Assembly (NCBI GenBank): GCA_035041965.1
Contig: JAPYMA010000160.1
Location: 124,001-188,000 of the forward strand
Direction of reading: 5' to 3'
Source: Anisakis pegreffii
Lineage: Eukaryota > Nematoda > Chromadorea > Rhabditida > Anisakidae
Length of the DNA stretch: 64,000 nt
The position numbers were made by a program, and so were the translations under genes. Below the pieces are notes generated by a model, which was not told the origin of the DNA, did not search any database, and worked only from the letters and a program-made list of their open reading frames with translations. Within the stretch, counting starts at the first letter, position 1, and every line of letters begins with the position of its first letter. Positions 40,517 to 53,646 of this stretch are shown here, piece after piece.

Positions 40517-42287
40517 TCTTCACTATGCAACGTTTATCACGTAACGAACGAGTAGTTAGCAGATTGTTTAGCAGTAACTAAATACTTCGATCCTGAAGTA
40601 TATTATATGCCAACAGTTACCTGCAATATTTCGCAAATTCAGCGAGCGATTTGTTGATATGACTGTTTTCCGTATGCGGCGGTGAAAATATCACAAGCGA
40701 ATGGTTTTTAACTGATGAAAAAACAACGCATTAGCACCGATATAGGATGAAGCAAGGTTTTCGTCAGCCGTCGAAGAATCGTGATCTTCAAGAACTATTG
40801 CAGCGTAGTTCTGACCACATCTCTATCGTTGACCATGCAGTAAACTGTTTCAGATGTGCATTGAGCGACTTTAGAGATCACTGAATTATTGATTTCGATG
40901 ATTGAATTTACAGAACACTGAATTTTTGTATTTGCTTTGAATTGTACAATGCCAGCAGAGGCAATCATTTTCATGTTCAAGGTAAATGGCTACCTAAAAA
41001 GCTGCCTCTTTGGTGTGGCTTTTGTTCAAACATCATACAGTCAAATGCAGAAATCCTGCAGTATGTGAGTGTGTCATTCACGGCTCGAACACAGAATTCG
41101 TATGTGTAAGCGAATTTATATCGCAGCCTCCATGATTAATATACCAATACACGGATATTATATCAGTTTTTATTGCTACGATCCCGTCTAGCTACAGATG
41201 CTGTTCACTCGGAGCGTTTCCGTGAATTTGAAGCGTTTATCTGATCATCATTCATTTGCCATCGCTCGGACCTGCACTAACTGCAACTGTATGAAGTGCT
41301 CGTGATAGTTTATTAAGATTGAGGCTGATACTGAAAGGTATTTGTAGGATTCTGACATTCTATATCCACTTGTTTTATGCTATTCTGAAAGCATTTACTA
41401 TGCGCTTTCTGTAGTGATTGCCCTGATTATACGTTACATGCGCATTGTAGTTTTCGTACTTCTAAGCTGTAATGAATACTTCTAAAACGTCGCGATTTCA
41501 TCGATAGTATTCCGTAGTTTACGACTGAGATGTTGTGATTTGATACGTATACATCTGCCAACAGAAGACCTAAAAATAACGACTAAAAAATTCGTATGAT
41601 CACGTGATTGTTTTTGTATTATATTTATGGCTGAGAAGCTGCGATTTGTTACGCATATACGTGTCAATTAATGACTTTGAAAGTTTAATGAATTAAAAAT
41701 TCATATGATGAGTTGCATTGATAAGCTGCAATCACCTGACAGTTTTTGCATTAGACTTATAATATCAATGATCACGAACCAACTTGATAAAGATCAATAT
41801 GTCAATCAAATGACACCATTTAATTCCTTCTCTTGCTGTCGAACCATAAAAGCAATATCAAAAATGCATTAACTGATCTACTGCAGAACAGCAAATCATG
41901 TATAATTCAAGGAAAAAATCATTTTTCATGGACGATCCAGACGATTTTTTTTGCTGGTTTTTTAAATTCTCCCTGAACCAAGAAAGTGAACAGAATTTCG
42001 AAATTTTCCGTTCATTATCAGTCGGCTAAAAACTTCCTCCTGGGAGGTTCTCAATGAGAATATGTGACGGCAATAGCCATTCACTTGAATCTGATGAGAA
42101 CGTCCACAAACTACGTGAACATATTACAACATTAGTTATTTATTAACGAGACGTAAAAATTTTTGTAATGAAAAATATCAAATCGTAATTGGTTCGCGAA
42201 CAACACATAACTGAAGTGCTATAGAGGTTAGATTGACGTCCAACAACGTCTTAACTATTCTTAAACTCGAAAGAATAAAATTTCTTG

Positions 42288-42297
42288 CGATTTTCAG
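42288..42297 (+). promoter_or_regulatory. Probable trans-splice acceptor of PLA2 paralogue B
   Basis: CGATTTTCAG ends 6 bases before the ATG at 42304. No upstream exon is needed for the signal peptide, so a spliced leader is the likely 5' partner. Inferred from consensus and spacing. Confidence 0.5.
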
Positions 42298-42303
42298 GAA
42301 ACG

Positions 42304-43513
42304 ATGCGATTACTGATCACTTTATCGATATTGATCACTTGCAGTGACGCTATTCCGATCCAATCTAAATCACTCAAGAATATGATGAAAATGTCTGAAT
42401 GCGTACTGCACAACAACGGCTATGTTTACATCAACTATGGATGTTACTGTGGCTTCGGAAGTCTAGGCAATCAACCAGTGAATGCCATTGACGAGTACGT
42501 ACCACCGTATACAGTTTCATTTCTTTCAGTGATCTTATTACTTTCAGTTTCCATTGCCACCATGAAATAATTTGCTTTTTTTCGTTTGAGTGATTATTTT
42601 GATTCATTAGTATGATGAATAGTACTTAACGTGAGTTCTCTGCAAGAAACCTTTCAGACCGTGATTATTTTCAGGTGCTGTCAAGTGCATGATGCATGTT
42701 ATCAGTGTGCTGTTAACATTCATGCGTGTTACAATCAGACGAGTTTGTATATAACCAATTATCAATTTGACTGTTCGAACAGGAAAGCTACCTGCAAAGG
42801 TTGGTTACATGAATTGAATGCATACAAAGTTCGCTGATTTGAAGAATGAGGTAGGGGCGGTCAGTTTGAGCTGATCACAATCGACAAAGTAGTGATCAAA
42901 AATAAAGCACCGAAAAAAATTTTTCAACAAGGATAAAATTGCTTAAATCGCTCGAGAGACGACGTTTCTTAGATGAAACACAAAAAATGATGGATGGCCA
43001 AATCCCCCTCACTGCCAGTTGATTTGTTCGTGTCGTCAATTAGTGTCTCTGATAATCTTTCCACTGCAAGTCATAATTGTTTCGCGCTCTGATAAGATTA
43101 TACTCAATGGCTTACCAAGAGGATTATTTCTAATAAGATAGGTGAGAGGGTGGGACCAGATGATGCGGTCCATAAAAATAGCTAGATTTTGGAAAAAAAG
43201 AGTACATTTTTCTCTTTCTATTTCCTTTCCATCGTTCCTGGAGTTTTTCCCAGTTTCATTTTGTTTACCTTCTCTTTCCCTATTCTTTTTTTTTCTTTTC
43301 TTCTACTCTTCAGGGAGAAGGGTACCAGTCCGCTGTACCCATCTCGTTGGTTTCGCTGCTGACTTCATAACTTTTCTTACAGATCACCAAACTGCATGCC
43401 AGCAAACTTTGTGCGAATGCGATGCACAATTGTTCGATTGCTTCAGTAGATATCCAACACCAGTCCAAAGAGTACCGTGCCAGAGCCAAGCCAAATCGCA
43501 TCACGAAATATAA
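42304..43513 (+). CDS. Secreted phospholipase A2, paralogue B
   Basis: 148 aa precursor. Exons: 42304-42494 (191 nt), 42675-42799 (125 nt), 43383-43513 (131 nt), phases 2 and 1 as in paralogue A. Signal peptide MRLLITLSILITCSDA; calcium loop INYGCYCGFGSLGN at 43-56; catalytic His69-Asp70 in CCQVHDACY; CECD motif in exon 3. The loop differs from the consensus: GGxG is GSLG and the usual Pro-x-Asp after it is PVN, so calcium affinity may differ. Exon 3 is preceded by a long polypyrimidine tract (about 43205-43313) that contains an earlier in-frame acceptor; use of that site would add 23 residues. AATAAA follows at 43600. Identity as sPLA2 is secure. Confidence 0.92.
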
Positions 43514-43599
43514 TTCGAACGAAACGACGGATACATCTCACACCGAAAATCATGTCGGAGCACACAAATCAGCAATTCTAGTGCATTCATATTGAGCGT

Positions 43600-43605
43600 A
43601 ATAAA
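43600..43605 (+). terminator. Polyadenylation signal of PLA2 paralogue B
   Basis: AATAAA 87 bases after the stop codon of the plus-strand PLA2 gene. Confidence 0.6.
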
Positions 43606-45379
43606 CGATAGATATTCATTGTTTAGAAATGTGAAGGAAATGGTGAATGACTGTCTGATCTAAATAAGGTTTCAAACGATCAGCTTATGTTTTGTTTCGA
43701 ATGATTTCTGTAAAAATGAACACTTGCTTCTGTGGAACCTCAGTTCACAAGATAAAGATTTGATGCAGTTCGAGAATGTGAACGAAAATGCCTCATTCAA
43801 ATAACCACTTATGTCAATGAAATGACTGAATGATAAAGTTACAGGAAGTAGTGCTACACTTTTATTACGATGATAACAATGATCATTAACAATTAATAAA
43901 ACCGATATTACATGTTTAACGATAGAATAGCAATTTATGTATTATAATACGAAGTAACGATGGAAATATGAATGAAAATCTGGATATTCATTGAACTGAA
44001 GTTAACAAGACGGCGTGAACCCGAACAACGAGATTTTTGAACAATAAGTATTAGTGGAAAACATTCCAGCTTTCAAGCAGTTTTTTGGGAAAATATCGGC
44101 AAAATCTAGCCATTACAATTCATCTAGAGCATTCTTCTTCAGTGTGTTCTCCCGATTAGCGGTGCCATTGGCAATCTTCACAATAAAGTTGGTCTCAAAA
44201 TGGATCTTTTCAAAGATTCGTTCTTCATCGGAAGCTCATTTTTTAAAATCTTTACAATTCAGCAAAATGAATTCATCTAAATCTGCATAACTACACGCCT
44301 CAGAACACTTATTGTACAATGAGATAGGGCATAACGAACGCTGAAAATTAATTGGAACACTTGGAAAGCAGGAAAGAATATAACAAAGTTAACACAAAAA
44401 TGAACGAGTCGATAAAACAAGGCAGCAATAAAATTTTGAAAAACATTCTTGAAATATCGACTGCGCTGTAAAAAAAACAGAACAACCGAGAAAAAAATCC
44501 TAACGGAGGATATTTGACCACGAACCGAACGTTCGCTTTCACCGCTATGAATTATTTGAAAATTTCAATCACAACTTTCCTGTCCAATTTCAATCACTCA
44601 GCAAAACTCATGAATACATTTTAGCTGGTCAATTTTTCCGAAGGAACAACATGTAGCTGCTACCTCACTCAATCGCAGAACTCATCGAATAAGATCAAAT
44701 GATTAAATAAGAGTCGATTGTAAGCATAAAGCCATTTGCACTACATAAAAACACGTAATAGAATCAAATATATATATCTTTCATATCGTAGCGCTAGAAA
44801 CAACAACAATTCACAAAATGTTGCAAAAGAACAAAAATTTACAAGATGAATAATCAAACGAGATGAAGTAGAATATGAGAAAATCATCAACAGAGGTCGT
44901 CATCATACAGCATTGCATCAGTAAAACAACATAAAATTAAACACAGCAAAATGAAGCGTCGAAATTTTGTTTTTTTCAGACACAACTCTTACAGACTTCT
45001 ACTGAAAGTTCAATTCAAATGATTTCACTTTAAGGTAAAGGAAACAAAAAATTTTAGACAAATACAGTAAAAGTGATGCAAGAATCTGATAAGATCGATT
45101 ACATGAGTATCCATACTGGAGTCAATAGAAATCAACACAAAAAACGATAGCGATGAGCATGTAAAAGATTGTAACAAATTTAAAATGATATCAGAATGAG
45201 TATTTGTTAAAAAAGCATTGAGCAAATGAAAAAAAGACACATCAAAGTTATTGAATACCGTGAAATAGACACTATTTCAAGATATTCTCATACCACTTCG
45301 AAAGTCACATAAATTGTAAATGCCTCGAATGCGCACTGTCCTAGTCATATAAAAGCATTAGTTCGCATAATATTTACAT
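43606..45379. other. Convergent intergenic, no supported gene
   Basis: AT-rich DNA between the 3' ends of PLA2 paralogue B (+) and the CDT2 gene (-). Only short motif-less frames are present. Confidence 0.5.
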
Positions 45380-48300
45380 TCAAGAAGACGTATTGAGATT
45401 ACGTTTCGCCATGAAGAAATCTTTAATGGTTCGACCCACTCGAGGTGCACTGTTTGTAGTGGTTGTTGTTGGCGGCGAAGAGGATGAAGATAATATTTTA
45501 TCGGTTAAAACTTGACCACTGATTGGTGGTGCTGAAGTTGGTGTTTTTGGGTCTGTAATGATTCGATGAGATGACTTCGCGCCTCTCGCACCGGTCGACG
45601 ATATTCTTCGAGTGGTTGCTTTCGAACGACGTGGTGTCACTTGCCGACCAACTTTTTGCGCACGTTCCGCAGATTCTTTTAGACGCTGTTTTAGCAACAG
45701 CTTGCGGGGTGAACGTTGTATCTCACGTTCCGCATGCGAAATCATACGTGAACAGTTTGCAATTCTTAAAAATTCATGACCATCACAATTCAATCTAATA
45801 TTCTCAAGCATTCAAGTTAATAACCACAGAAAGGATCGATTAGAGAATTACTACTTCAAATAACAAAAAGAGCTGTGAATCGAATGAATTATAGAAACAT
45901 TCAAAAGTGTCTAAAACCAAAGAGTGAAATAGGAACCCTGGAGATGGTGGACTGAAAAACTGCAGAATATTTGAACACATCCTTTTTGGAGTGACTGATA
46001 TCGTGATTGGTGGTGATGGATGTTTTCGCTGTTGTTCACTTTTTGTTTTATGTCTCTCCTCAACCCAGTTCGGTAAATTTTCGGTTGGATATCTGCAACA
46101 ATGTTCATTCAGTTCATATTGAAGCGCATATCTATCTGGCTATGAGTTGATAAGCCGAACCATCAACACATCAAAAATTCGCAGCCTTAACTTGAGTCTC
46201 ATCAAATTCAGTTCACAAACATTCACGCACCAAAAGTGCTACGAACAATCGGTTTGCGATGTACGAATGAGTCTGACAACTCCATCCATGTTTTTGATGT
46301 GTTCAATTGAGAGATTATTAGATCCATTCGGATCAATTCCATGATTATGAATAAAATCAGTGGTATTGTGATAATTGTTATTGAGATTATAGTAATATTA
46401 TAGCTTCCAATTTTGTAATGACTTTGCAAAATCAATTGACAAAAATAATCAAACGACTTCTCAAAATGAAACGAACTTGTAATAAAATGCGCATTTTGGT
46501 GACCCAACTGAAGCGAGACTGTCGTCGACAGACTCATTTTCGAACGCGAATACATTTTCGGGTGAGAAATCGAGACGACGAGAGGATCGCGCATGTTTCG
46601 CTGATAGTTCAACGTTGCAAATGTTGGGTAGTGGTGAAAGTGGCGATGATGATAATCTGCATTAAATTACAACAATGATACTTCTGATAATACTCACAAT
46701 GAATGATTACCATTAATACTTGATAATGTATATTACATGCTTTAATACTGCAAATACGATCAGGACTGATAATAATAAAGCACTGATCCTTGTCACTATT
46801 TGAAGAACTCCTTGACTCCTTCTTTACTGACGTGATAATTAATGGCTGACGTCTTACTGATTCAGCCTCTTTCGACGAAGATAGCAAATAATCATGACCC
46901 TGACCATACATAACGGTTGATAATGTACAACTTGATAATGACCGATCTCGGCAGTCTAGTTACTACTGGTCATTAGAGATTGACTCAGACTGACTCACTT
47001 TGAGATCTTTTTGACGGGTGATCGTTCGGCGTTCAGATAGCGGCCAGAGTTTGGAGCTGATTTGAAAGGACTCGTGAACGGACTTTTAATTGGTGCTTTC
47101 CGCTTGGTCGACGGTGAATCAACTGGAGTAACACAAAGTTTCTCCCTTAAAGACACACAATTGTTATGATTAACTATCTGAATTAATGCATTCATCAATA
47201 TCACTTCAGCTCATGAACTCATGAACACTGGGCACGTGAGTGATCTCAATTATGTGAATTACGTGAACTCACGTTACGCTTAAAATCATTCTGTGGCGAT
47301 TTTCCTCAACCAATAATTGAACTGTAGTACACAAATGCAGATGGTGCGATTGAATCGAACGAGATAAAAATACACGCTGCTCTAAGTAAATAACTAAAGA
47401 TAACGCACAGTTGACTGGCAGTGCCCTGAGAATGCGGAAGTGAATAGTATTCGATTTGTTCGAAGCCATTCGCTTTCATCAAAGATTTCGATCGTTTCTC
47501 AACCAACGAACGATCGAATTGCCAAAGACGACAAATCGAATCGTCGATTGATGCAATATACCGTGATCCACAGCTGAATTGTGCCACTGATACCTGAATT
47601 ATCGATGATAAATTTCATACGAATGAGATGATGAGTCTTTAAATTCTAACTTGATGAAATTTAGAAAACAAAATGATATTCTATTCTAAAAACATCAAAA
47701 ACCAAACGATACATGATGTTACGGAGCAGAAACGTATTCCAAATGAAACCATTTTGGTAAAGGCGAAACATTCAGGATGCAAAATTAACGCCGCAATTCA
47801 GAAACGAACCTCTGAGGTGTGTCCACCCAATACAAATTTTGGATACGGATAGTAGTCAGTGGAAATACTGGTGTTCACATTGCGGGAATTGTTGCGATAC
47901 TTCTTCTCCTAGAACATTGTTTTAAAAAAACTACGATTGTACACACTCTTTGTGGATATCTTGGAAAATGAAACTCAAGTTCACTTCAAAAATAAAATGA
48001 AGAATTGAAAAAAATAATAAAACACAAATACTAATTAAAATAGAATAATGAAAGTAAGAAAATAAAATAGAAAAATATTAAGATAAAATAAAACATAAAT
48101 AAGTTTGGATATAAAATAAGGATAACAATTTTAACGAAGAACAAAATAACAAAAGAAATAAAACCTTCAAAAAATAATAAATAAAGAAAATCAAGATATG
48201 TAAAAAAAATTAAGAGAAGAAAGTTAGTTTGAATAAAAAATACAAAATAAAATAAAATTTAAAATAATTTCAAATACATAAACGGATGGCATGTAGATGG

Positions 48301-51300
48301 GATCTGAGCGTTTTAGTTAAAAGCAACTAGGCGGTAAGCAACAGTTGATCAACTAGAACTGAACCTGCAAATCCCAGAGCAAAGCGTACTGCTCTCCACT
48401 CCCATAAGATAAGTGATCTGATACTGGTGATGCGCAAAGTTTCATATCAAATGCACAAACTGATGATCGCTTGACGCCACGCAAGACATCCACTGAAATT
48501 TTCATCAGTTCGACGAGCTCAACTTCGATTTCAAAATTATCATAAATAGATGTCAGAAATTCTTAACGAATACAATCGAAAAAAATGAAAACAATGAAAA
48601 CAATCGAAAAACAGAACAGCAACAACGACAAAATAATCCAAACAACCATCCAACAATATTATCAGAAACACGAATAATAACGATAATATTGTTAAAACAA
48701 TAATGATGATCTATAAACCGGGAGTATTCTTCGTAGAGTTGACTGAATACTCCCATACGAACGAATCAGTTGTTGCAACGAACAACGACGAACGGTAATG
48801 ATTCAAGCAAATCGATGCCACACCTAAAATGCGATTGATTCTGTCTTTTACGGAACAAAAAAAGACTGATTCTAATTCCTCCAATCAAAGTTCGAATATT
48901 ATAGTAAATATCGAAAATTTTTAAGGCACTCAAGGTATGCATCAGCCAGTGTGGAAATGAAAACAAATGCCGATATGACTGCATAAAAGAGTTTCGCACA
49001 TACCAAAATCGCGTTTCGCCATCGAACTCGGATACTCGAGAGTTCGCACCGGTACGTTATTACCCCAATAACGCAGATCACGAAACAGAATCCCTCTAGA
49101 ACGTCAGATGCTGTCAGATTTGCGCAACAATTTGACAAAACACCACTTTTCGGATGAACAAAATTACAACAACGCCGAGAAAAAAACATTGCACTTCAAG
49201 TATGAATATAAAAAATGCGCTCTGACAAAAGGGATCTAAATAACTGAATGAGTCAAAAGAACTGAATGAGTTGTTGAATGAGTCAGGAGAAAATGAAAAT
49301 GGGTAAAATCACGTAAAATTTTACGTTTGTGTTGATGTTGAAGCCGATATGAGGGTATTAGAATCTAGAAATGTTAACGAAGTAATTCCTTTCGGCTCTG
49401 GATTACCTCTCAATGACGTACTACGTCGCTTTGAAGCCGACGATCGTACTGCAATTCATCAATGTAATGTATTTAGTCAAGAAGAGAGATTCACAAATCT
49501 GAATGCTTCCAATTCAACGATCTGAACTGAACGATTCCCTCTGAATGGAAATTTGCTTGTCAGTTCTTCAACGCACTAAATACAAATGAAATTCTAACGT
49601 CCTCCGCTGCACGCTCTCGAGACATGAGCCAATGAAATGACGCTAGTCGGTGCAACTGTCATACCGGATTTTGTTTTTTCCCGTTGATCCCAAATGCAGA
49701 TCGTACCATCTCTCGCACCGGTCGCGAAAACATCTGCAGAGAACATTGGCGATTCCTTTATTCGACTGTTCACTTTCCCGTTCAAACTGCTCAGATTGTA
49801 ACAAGCAAATAGTAAGCAGAAGATGTCTTACTGATGAGTTGTAGAGATTTCTTATCATTATCAGGCGCAACGTCATTATCAAGACAGCGTTAAAATGTCT
49901 CGATAGAGTAAGTGTTCGCCAACAAAAATAAAACATTTGACCAGATTGGTGCTTCGAAATACTCTCATCAGTCAATGACACTAGCACGACCAGTCATATC
50001 AGGCAGTATGAAAACGTTATGAAATTTGGACGAAATATGAAATCGTTTATTTTTCGAAGCACTTTTTGAATAATCATACGAACATATAATCGTATGTAAT
50101 ATTAAAAACGATTAAAACATTGATCATTTAAAAAAATTAAACTACTTCGGATATAAAACAGATGTAAACCAGATGCAGTAATGAAACGATCATACCGGGT
50201 GAGTCATTGCACACGCTCAAAGCACGTACAGAACCTTCGTGGCCAACGAACTGTAAGATGGCGATTCCTTTCTCAACATCCCATAAACCAACAGTCGAAT
50301 GACCCGATATCGAGATCAAATGAGCCGTTTGATTCGGCATAAAATCAATATCCAACACACAGCCCGCATCAATTCGGAACGCTGAATCAGTTCCACATAA
50401 ATAATTGTAATATGTTTAATTTAACTGATGTGAACCACTACTAAGAAACGAAGCAAGGATAACACCAGTGCATTTTTAATCAAAAACATATAACTTGATA
50501 AAACACAGACGCTCTCTGAATGCACTATAAAAAGTGAAGTTCATCATTAGCTATTCGTTAAAGATTTTCACAAAACCTTTTTCATAGAAATTCGACCAAG
50601 AATCGTGCGCTTTCATCTGATCAACATTACCTACCATAACCACTCCAACTTCATCACCTACTGCTAAGAAACCTTCATGTGAAGTTTGCGGGCTAAAGCG
50701 ACAACACACAAACGGTGCCTGAAAATATTACGAAATGAGACGTCCAGTCATTTACTATTATGATCGTGATTAGTGGTGTAGCCACTGCAGGGTTAACGAG
50801 TGGATGTGATCATCAAAAACATTATTTGATGCGGAAATTTTACGGACCAGTGAATGAACTCTTTCGAATTAATTGGAACACGAACTAAGTGGCTATCTCA
50901 ATGCGCTACTTATGGAAGTGTATTGCGGCATCGTAACTGAACAAATCGCGATAGGTTATTTTTTGAGCTGTCATGGTTTTAAGTTGCATCTGGCACACGA
51001 TATTTGCTGTTTGAGCATGTGAAGTAGGTCATATGCGAACAGATAATCGTCACAGATATCAAAATGAAAATGAACGTCCAGATGGATTTACAGGCACACA
51101 AATAGGAGAAGAAGGGTTCATTTGACACCAATCGATGCAATAGAAAAAATCAAAGTTACACGCAAATTTGTTGGTGTTCGCTTGAATTTCTGCTCAATTC
51201 CATCGATGAATGATGAGTGAACTTACCGAAGAGGAGTTCAACAGGCGATGCGAAGAGAATTGAGAAAAATATGCATCCGGAAAATCCGGCAGCTGATTGG

Positions 51301-51337
51301 GTGGTTTTATCGGTCGATTCAAATGATCACTCGCCAT
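45380..51337 (-). CDS. cdt-2: CDT2/DTL, WD40 substrate receptor of CRL4 ligase
   Basis: Nuclear WD40 protein that recruits PCNA-bound substrates such as CDT1 to CUL4-DDB1 ubiquitin ligase. Exons: 51227-51337, 50577-50718, 50196-50381, 49599-49733, 49379-49448, about 49004-49193, 48719-48823, 48365-48492, 47810-47908, 47409-47593, 46999-47145, 46784-46930, 46504-46656, 45937-46092, 45380-45764. WD blades follow the DTL order (VGLWDVEKG, FATGARDGTICIWDQR, FVATTDSFVWEYSVN, YALLWDLQ, VLGGHTSEVSVAQFS, ICRLWQFDRS). The tail shares RRLDFSPEN, ENLPNWVEE and PSPPITISVTPKR with human DTL, then a PIP-box-like CSNILQFF (45954-45977). A nematode extension ends with a second, GRTIKDFF. Exon 6 changes frame near 49091-49096; with one base restored the protein is about 779 aa. 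Borders of exons 6, 12 and 15 are uncertain. Confidence 0.85.
47985..48270. repeat. A-rich low-complexity intron segment
   Basis: On the plus strand this is dominated by AAATAAAATA-like words and almost lacks C; on the gene strand it is T-rich. It fills most of CDT2 intron 8. Simple-sequence DNA without coding content. Confidence 0.7.
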
Positions 51338-52283
51338 TATCGATTATCGGTTGGCATTAACGACACACAAAATGAATGGAAATTTCGTTGGTTGGCTTCA
51401 CAGTTGTGATCGAAATTCCTTCAGGATGAGCATCTTCATTACATTTCTCTATCAGCACACAAAATAACAAAACGGATTTTATGCACACGTCCGTGAGATC
51501 CCGTCAGATCAACAAATTAACATTAGCATCCCTCCACAATATTCGCAACAATTGCATATTCAAATCGATAGACAACAGCTGTGAATGCACAAATTAAACT
51601 GATTGATCTATGATCATGCTACTTTAAAAAATAAACGAATCCACCCGCATATACCATTATAAAGCAAAACAAAAAAAAATCCGAAATCACAAAAAATCAC
51701 TTTATTAACTTTCTGTTTTGAAATTAAAACATTTGCCACCTTTTCTATTAACTGATTATACCAATGCGCCAACAACAGTGCAAAACGCCATTCTGCGATC
51801 GCACAAGTAACGTCCAAGGTATACCCAACCGACCGTGTATAGCGGCGTGAAACCAATTGAGCAAATTGTAATGGCACAAAAAAATTCGAGTTGATAAAGC
51901 TAAAAAATAAAGGAAATAAAGCTAACAAGATAAGGCCAGGCCAATAAAGCTAACAGAACCTAAGTGAGATTGTGCATTCGTTTTGTTTTTGCTCAGTCAT
52001 TAACATTTCCATCACTGCGTTATTTTCCGTGAGATTATCACACAGAACAATAAGTTCTGTCAGCCTTTTAAAGCTATCCAAAATGCATCTAAACGTATTC
52101 TTCCATGTTGTGCAAGGGGCATGTTTCAGTCTTATATGCCCTCATTAAAACACTCACAAAATCTCTCTAGACCAAATGAACTCAACGCAAACCAAGAAAC
52201 CAACTATTACAAGATCAGACCTATTATCAGTGCATGCAATAGTCCCGCCGATAGAGTCAATTGGTTCTTAGCAGAGTTTGCAA

Positions 52284-52352
52284 AATCCCGATGTTTTTTT
52301 CACTCCCGGAATCGGGATTTGATTTTGGTGCCGGGATTATTCCGGGATCGAA
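52284..52352. repeat. CCCGGGAT-type repeat, cluster 1
   Basis: Words such as ATCCCG, TCCCGGAATCGGGATT and CCGGGATTATTCCGGGATCG occur in a row. They are mutually self-complementary and unlike the AT-rich surroundings; the same words recur at 53025-53106. Confidence 0.65.
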
Positions 52353-53024
52353 CAATTTTTGAATTGTTGATGTGGGACATGTTTAAACACATTTTTTCGA
52401 ACCAATATGTTCATTATTAATCAGAGAAGAGTTAATTTAACAAATTATTCAACAAATCTAAGAAACCAAATTACTGAAATTCAAATTAATATTTCACATA
52501 ATCATGCCAATGATCATGCCGCAAGGCATACTGCATATTCTATGCTAAGGCATCTTGTCATCTCGGGTCTAAGCTAATAACCGTACACTTGCATGTGAAT
52601 ATGAAATTCTTGATTCTCGAACACTTATACGCAATGTTTCAAATCCATTTTCTCTCAGTGTTAACTTCAGCTAAATTCTGCCGTTTCGGAAATTTCGATT
52701 TTCAAAGAAAGAAATGCATCGCATGAATTATATCATTTGAACTTTGAAAAAATTATAAGTTCACAGTTTATCCAAAAAGAGAAAAAAACAAGCAATGCAT
52801 TTTCATCGAAACATCGAGCACTTACACATTTGATACTTTCGATCAGAAATCATGGAAATTTACTTGATATTCAAGCTTAAGGTCCCTTTAAATGGAACAG
52901 TTTAAAAGGATCTTAACAAGCAAAGGTGGAGCAAAGATGACTGCGTATAAATGAGATGGGAATGATTAAGGCTTGCTTCAGATGGGCATACTATCAAAAA
53001 TCACACAAATCCACCCGTTTTATC

Positions 53025-53106
53025 AAATCCCGAGATCCCGGGATTTTTCCAAAAACTTAAATCCCGGGATCGGGATCAGAACTGAAATCTCGGCATCCCG
53101 GGATAT
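53025..53106. repeat. CCCGGGAT-type repeat, cluster 2
   Basis: At least six copies of ATCCCGGGAT-like words in 80 bases, in both orientations, related to cluster 1. Confidence 0.75.
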
Positions 53107-53646
53107 CGTTTTCTTTCGTGTCAGTAGTTTCAGTTATGTGGATCGTTTGTTCATATTAACGCCGTGTAAAATGTTTTGTTTTTATGTTATGTTCCATCCA
53201 ATATCACGTTATTTATTGATTTTCCAAGTAGTTTTATTGGTTTCGATTGATAGCTTTGCTCTTTATCGTTCATTTGAGATAGATATGCTATCCGCAATCT
53301 TGCTCTCACTGATAGCCACTCAAACAGGTTATTTTCTATTCGAAACTTGTTCAAACTCTAATAAAAATTTGGTTTTTGTTTTCCGTATCCATCATATTTC
53401 CGACTGTTCGATTTTTTTCAAATTTCCCTTAATTGTTAAATAATCATTCTCATATATTTCGCCGTCACCGCATAGCATTCCAATGAAGTAAGTTCAGCCT
53501 TTTTATGCATTTCATTTGAGTAATCTCAGCAGTTAGTTATTTCTTCATAATTGAAAAGTCTTTGCACGTTTTATCTCTAATTGTAAGCATTTTGTTTTTC
53601 GTTCCTCCACGATATCATTTCAATTTCAATGCGGTTTAGATTAGTG

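Larger units (their letters stand above)
39621..42303. other. Bidirectional upstream region of the PLA2 pair
   Basis: Shared 5' region of the two divergent PLA2 genes, about 2.7 kb. It holds the 195-bp tandem array; otherwise no gene or clear promoter motif is visible. Acceptor-like AG sites lie just before both start codons. Confidence 0.5.

Noticed and set aside
48766..49060. Long minus-strand frame through CDT2 intron 6
   Set aside because: The WD40 homology before and after it is in other frames with good splice sites; this frame has no WD-like pattern.
50617..50634. Possible 18-base intron in CDT2 exon 2
   Set aside because: It has GT and AG ends but is far too short to splice and reads through in frame.
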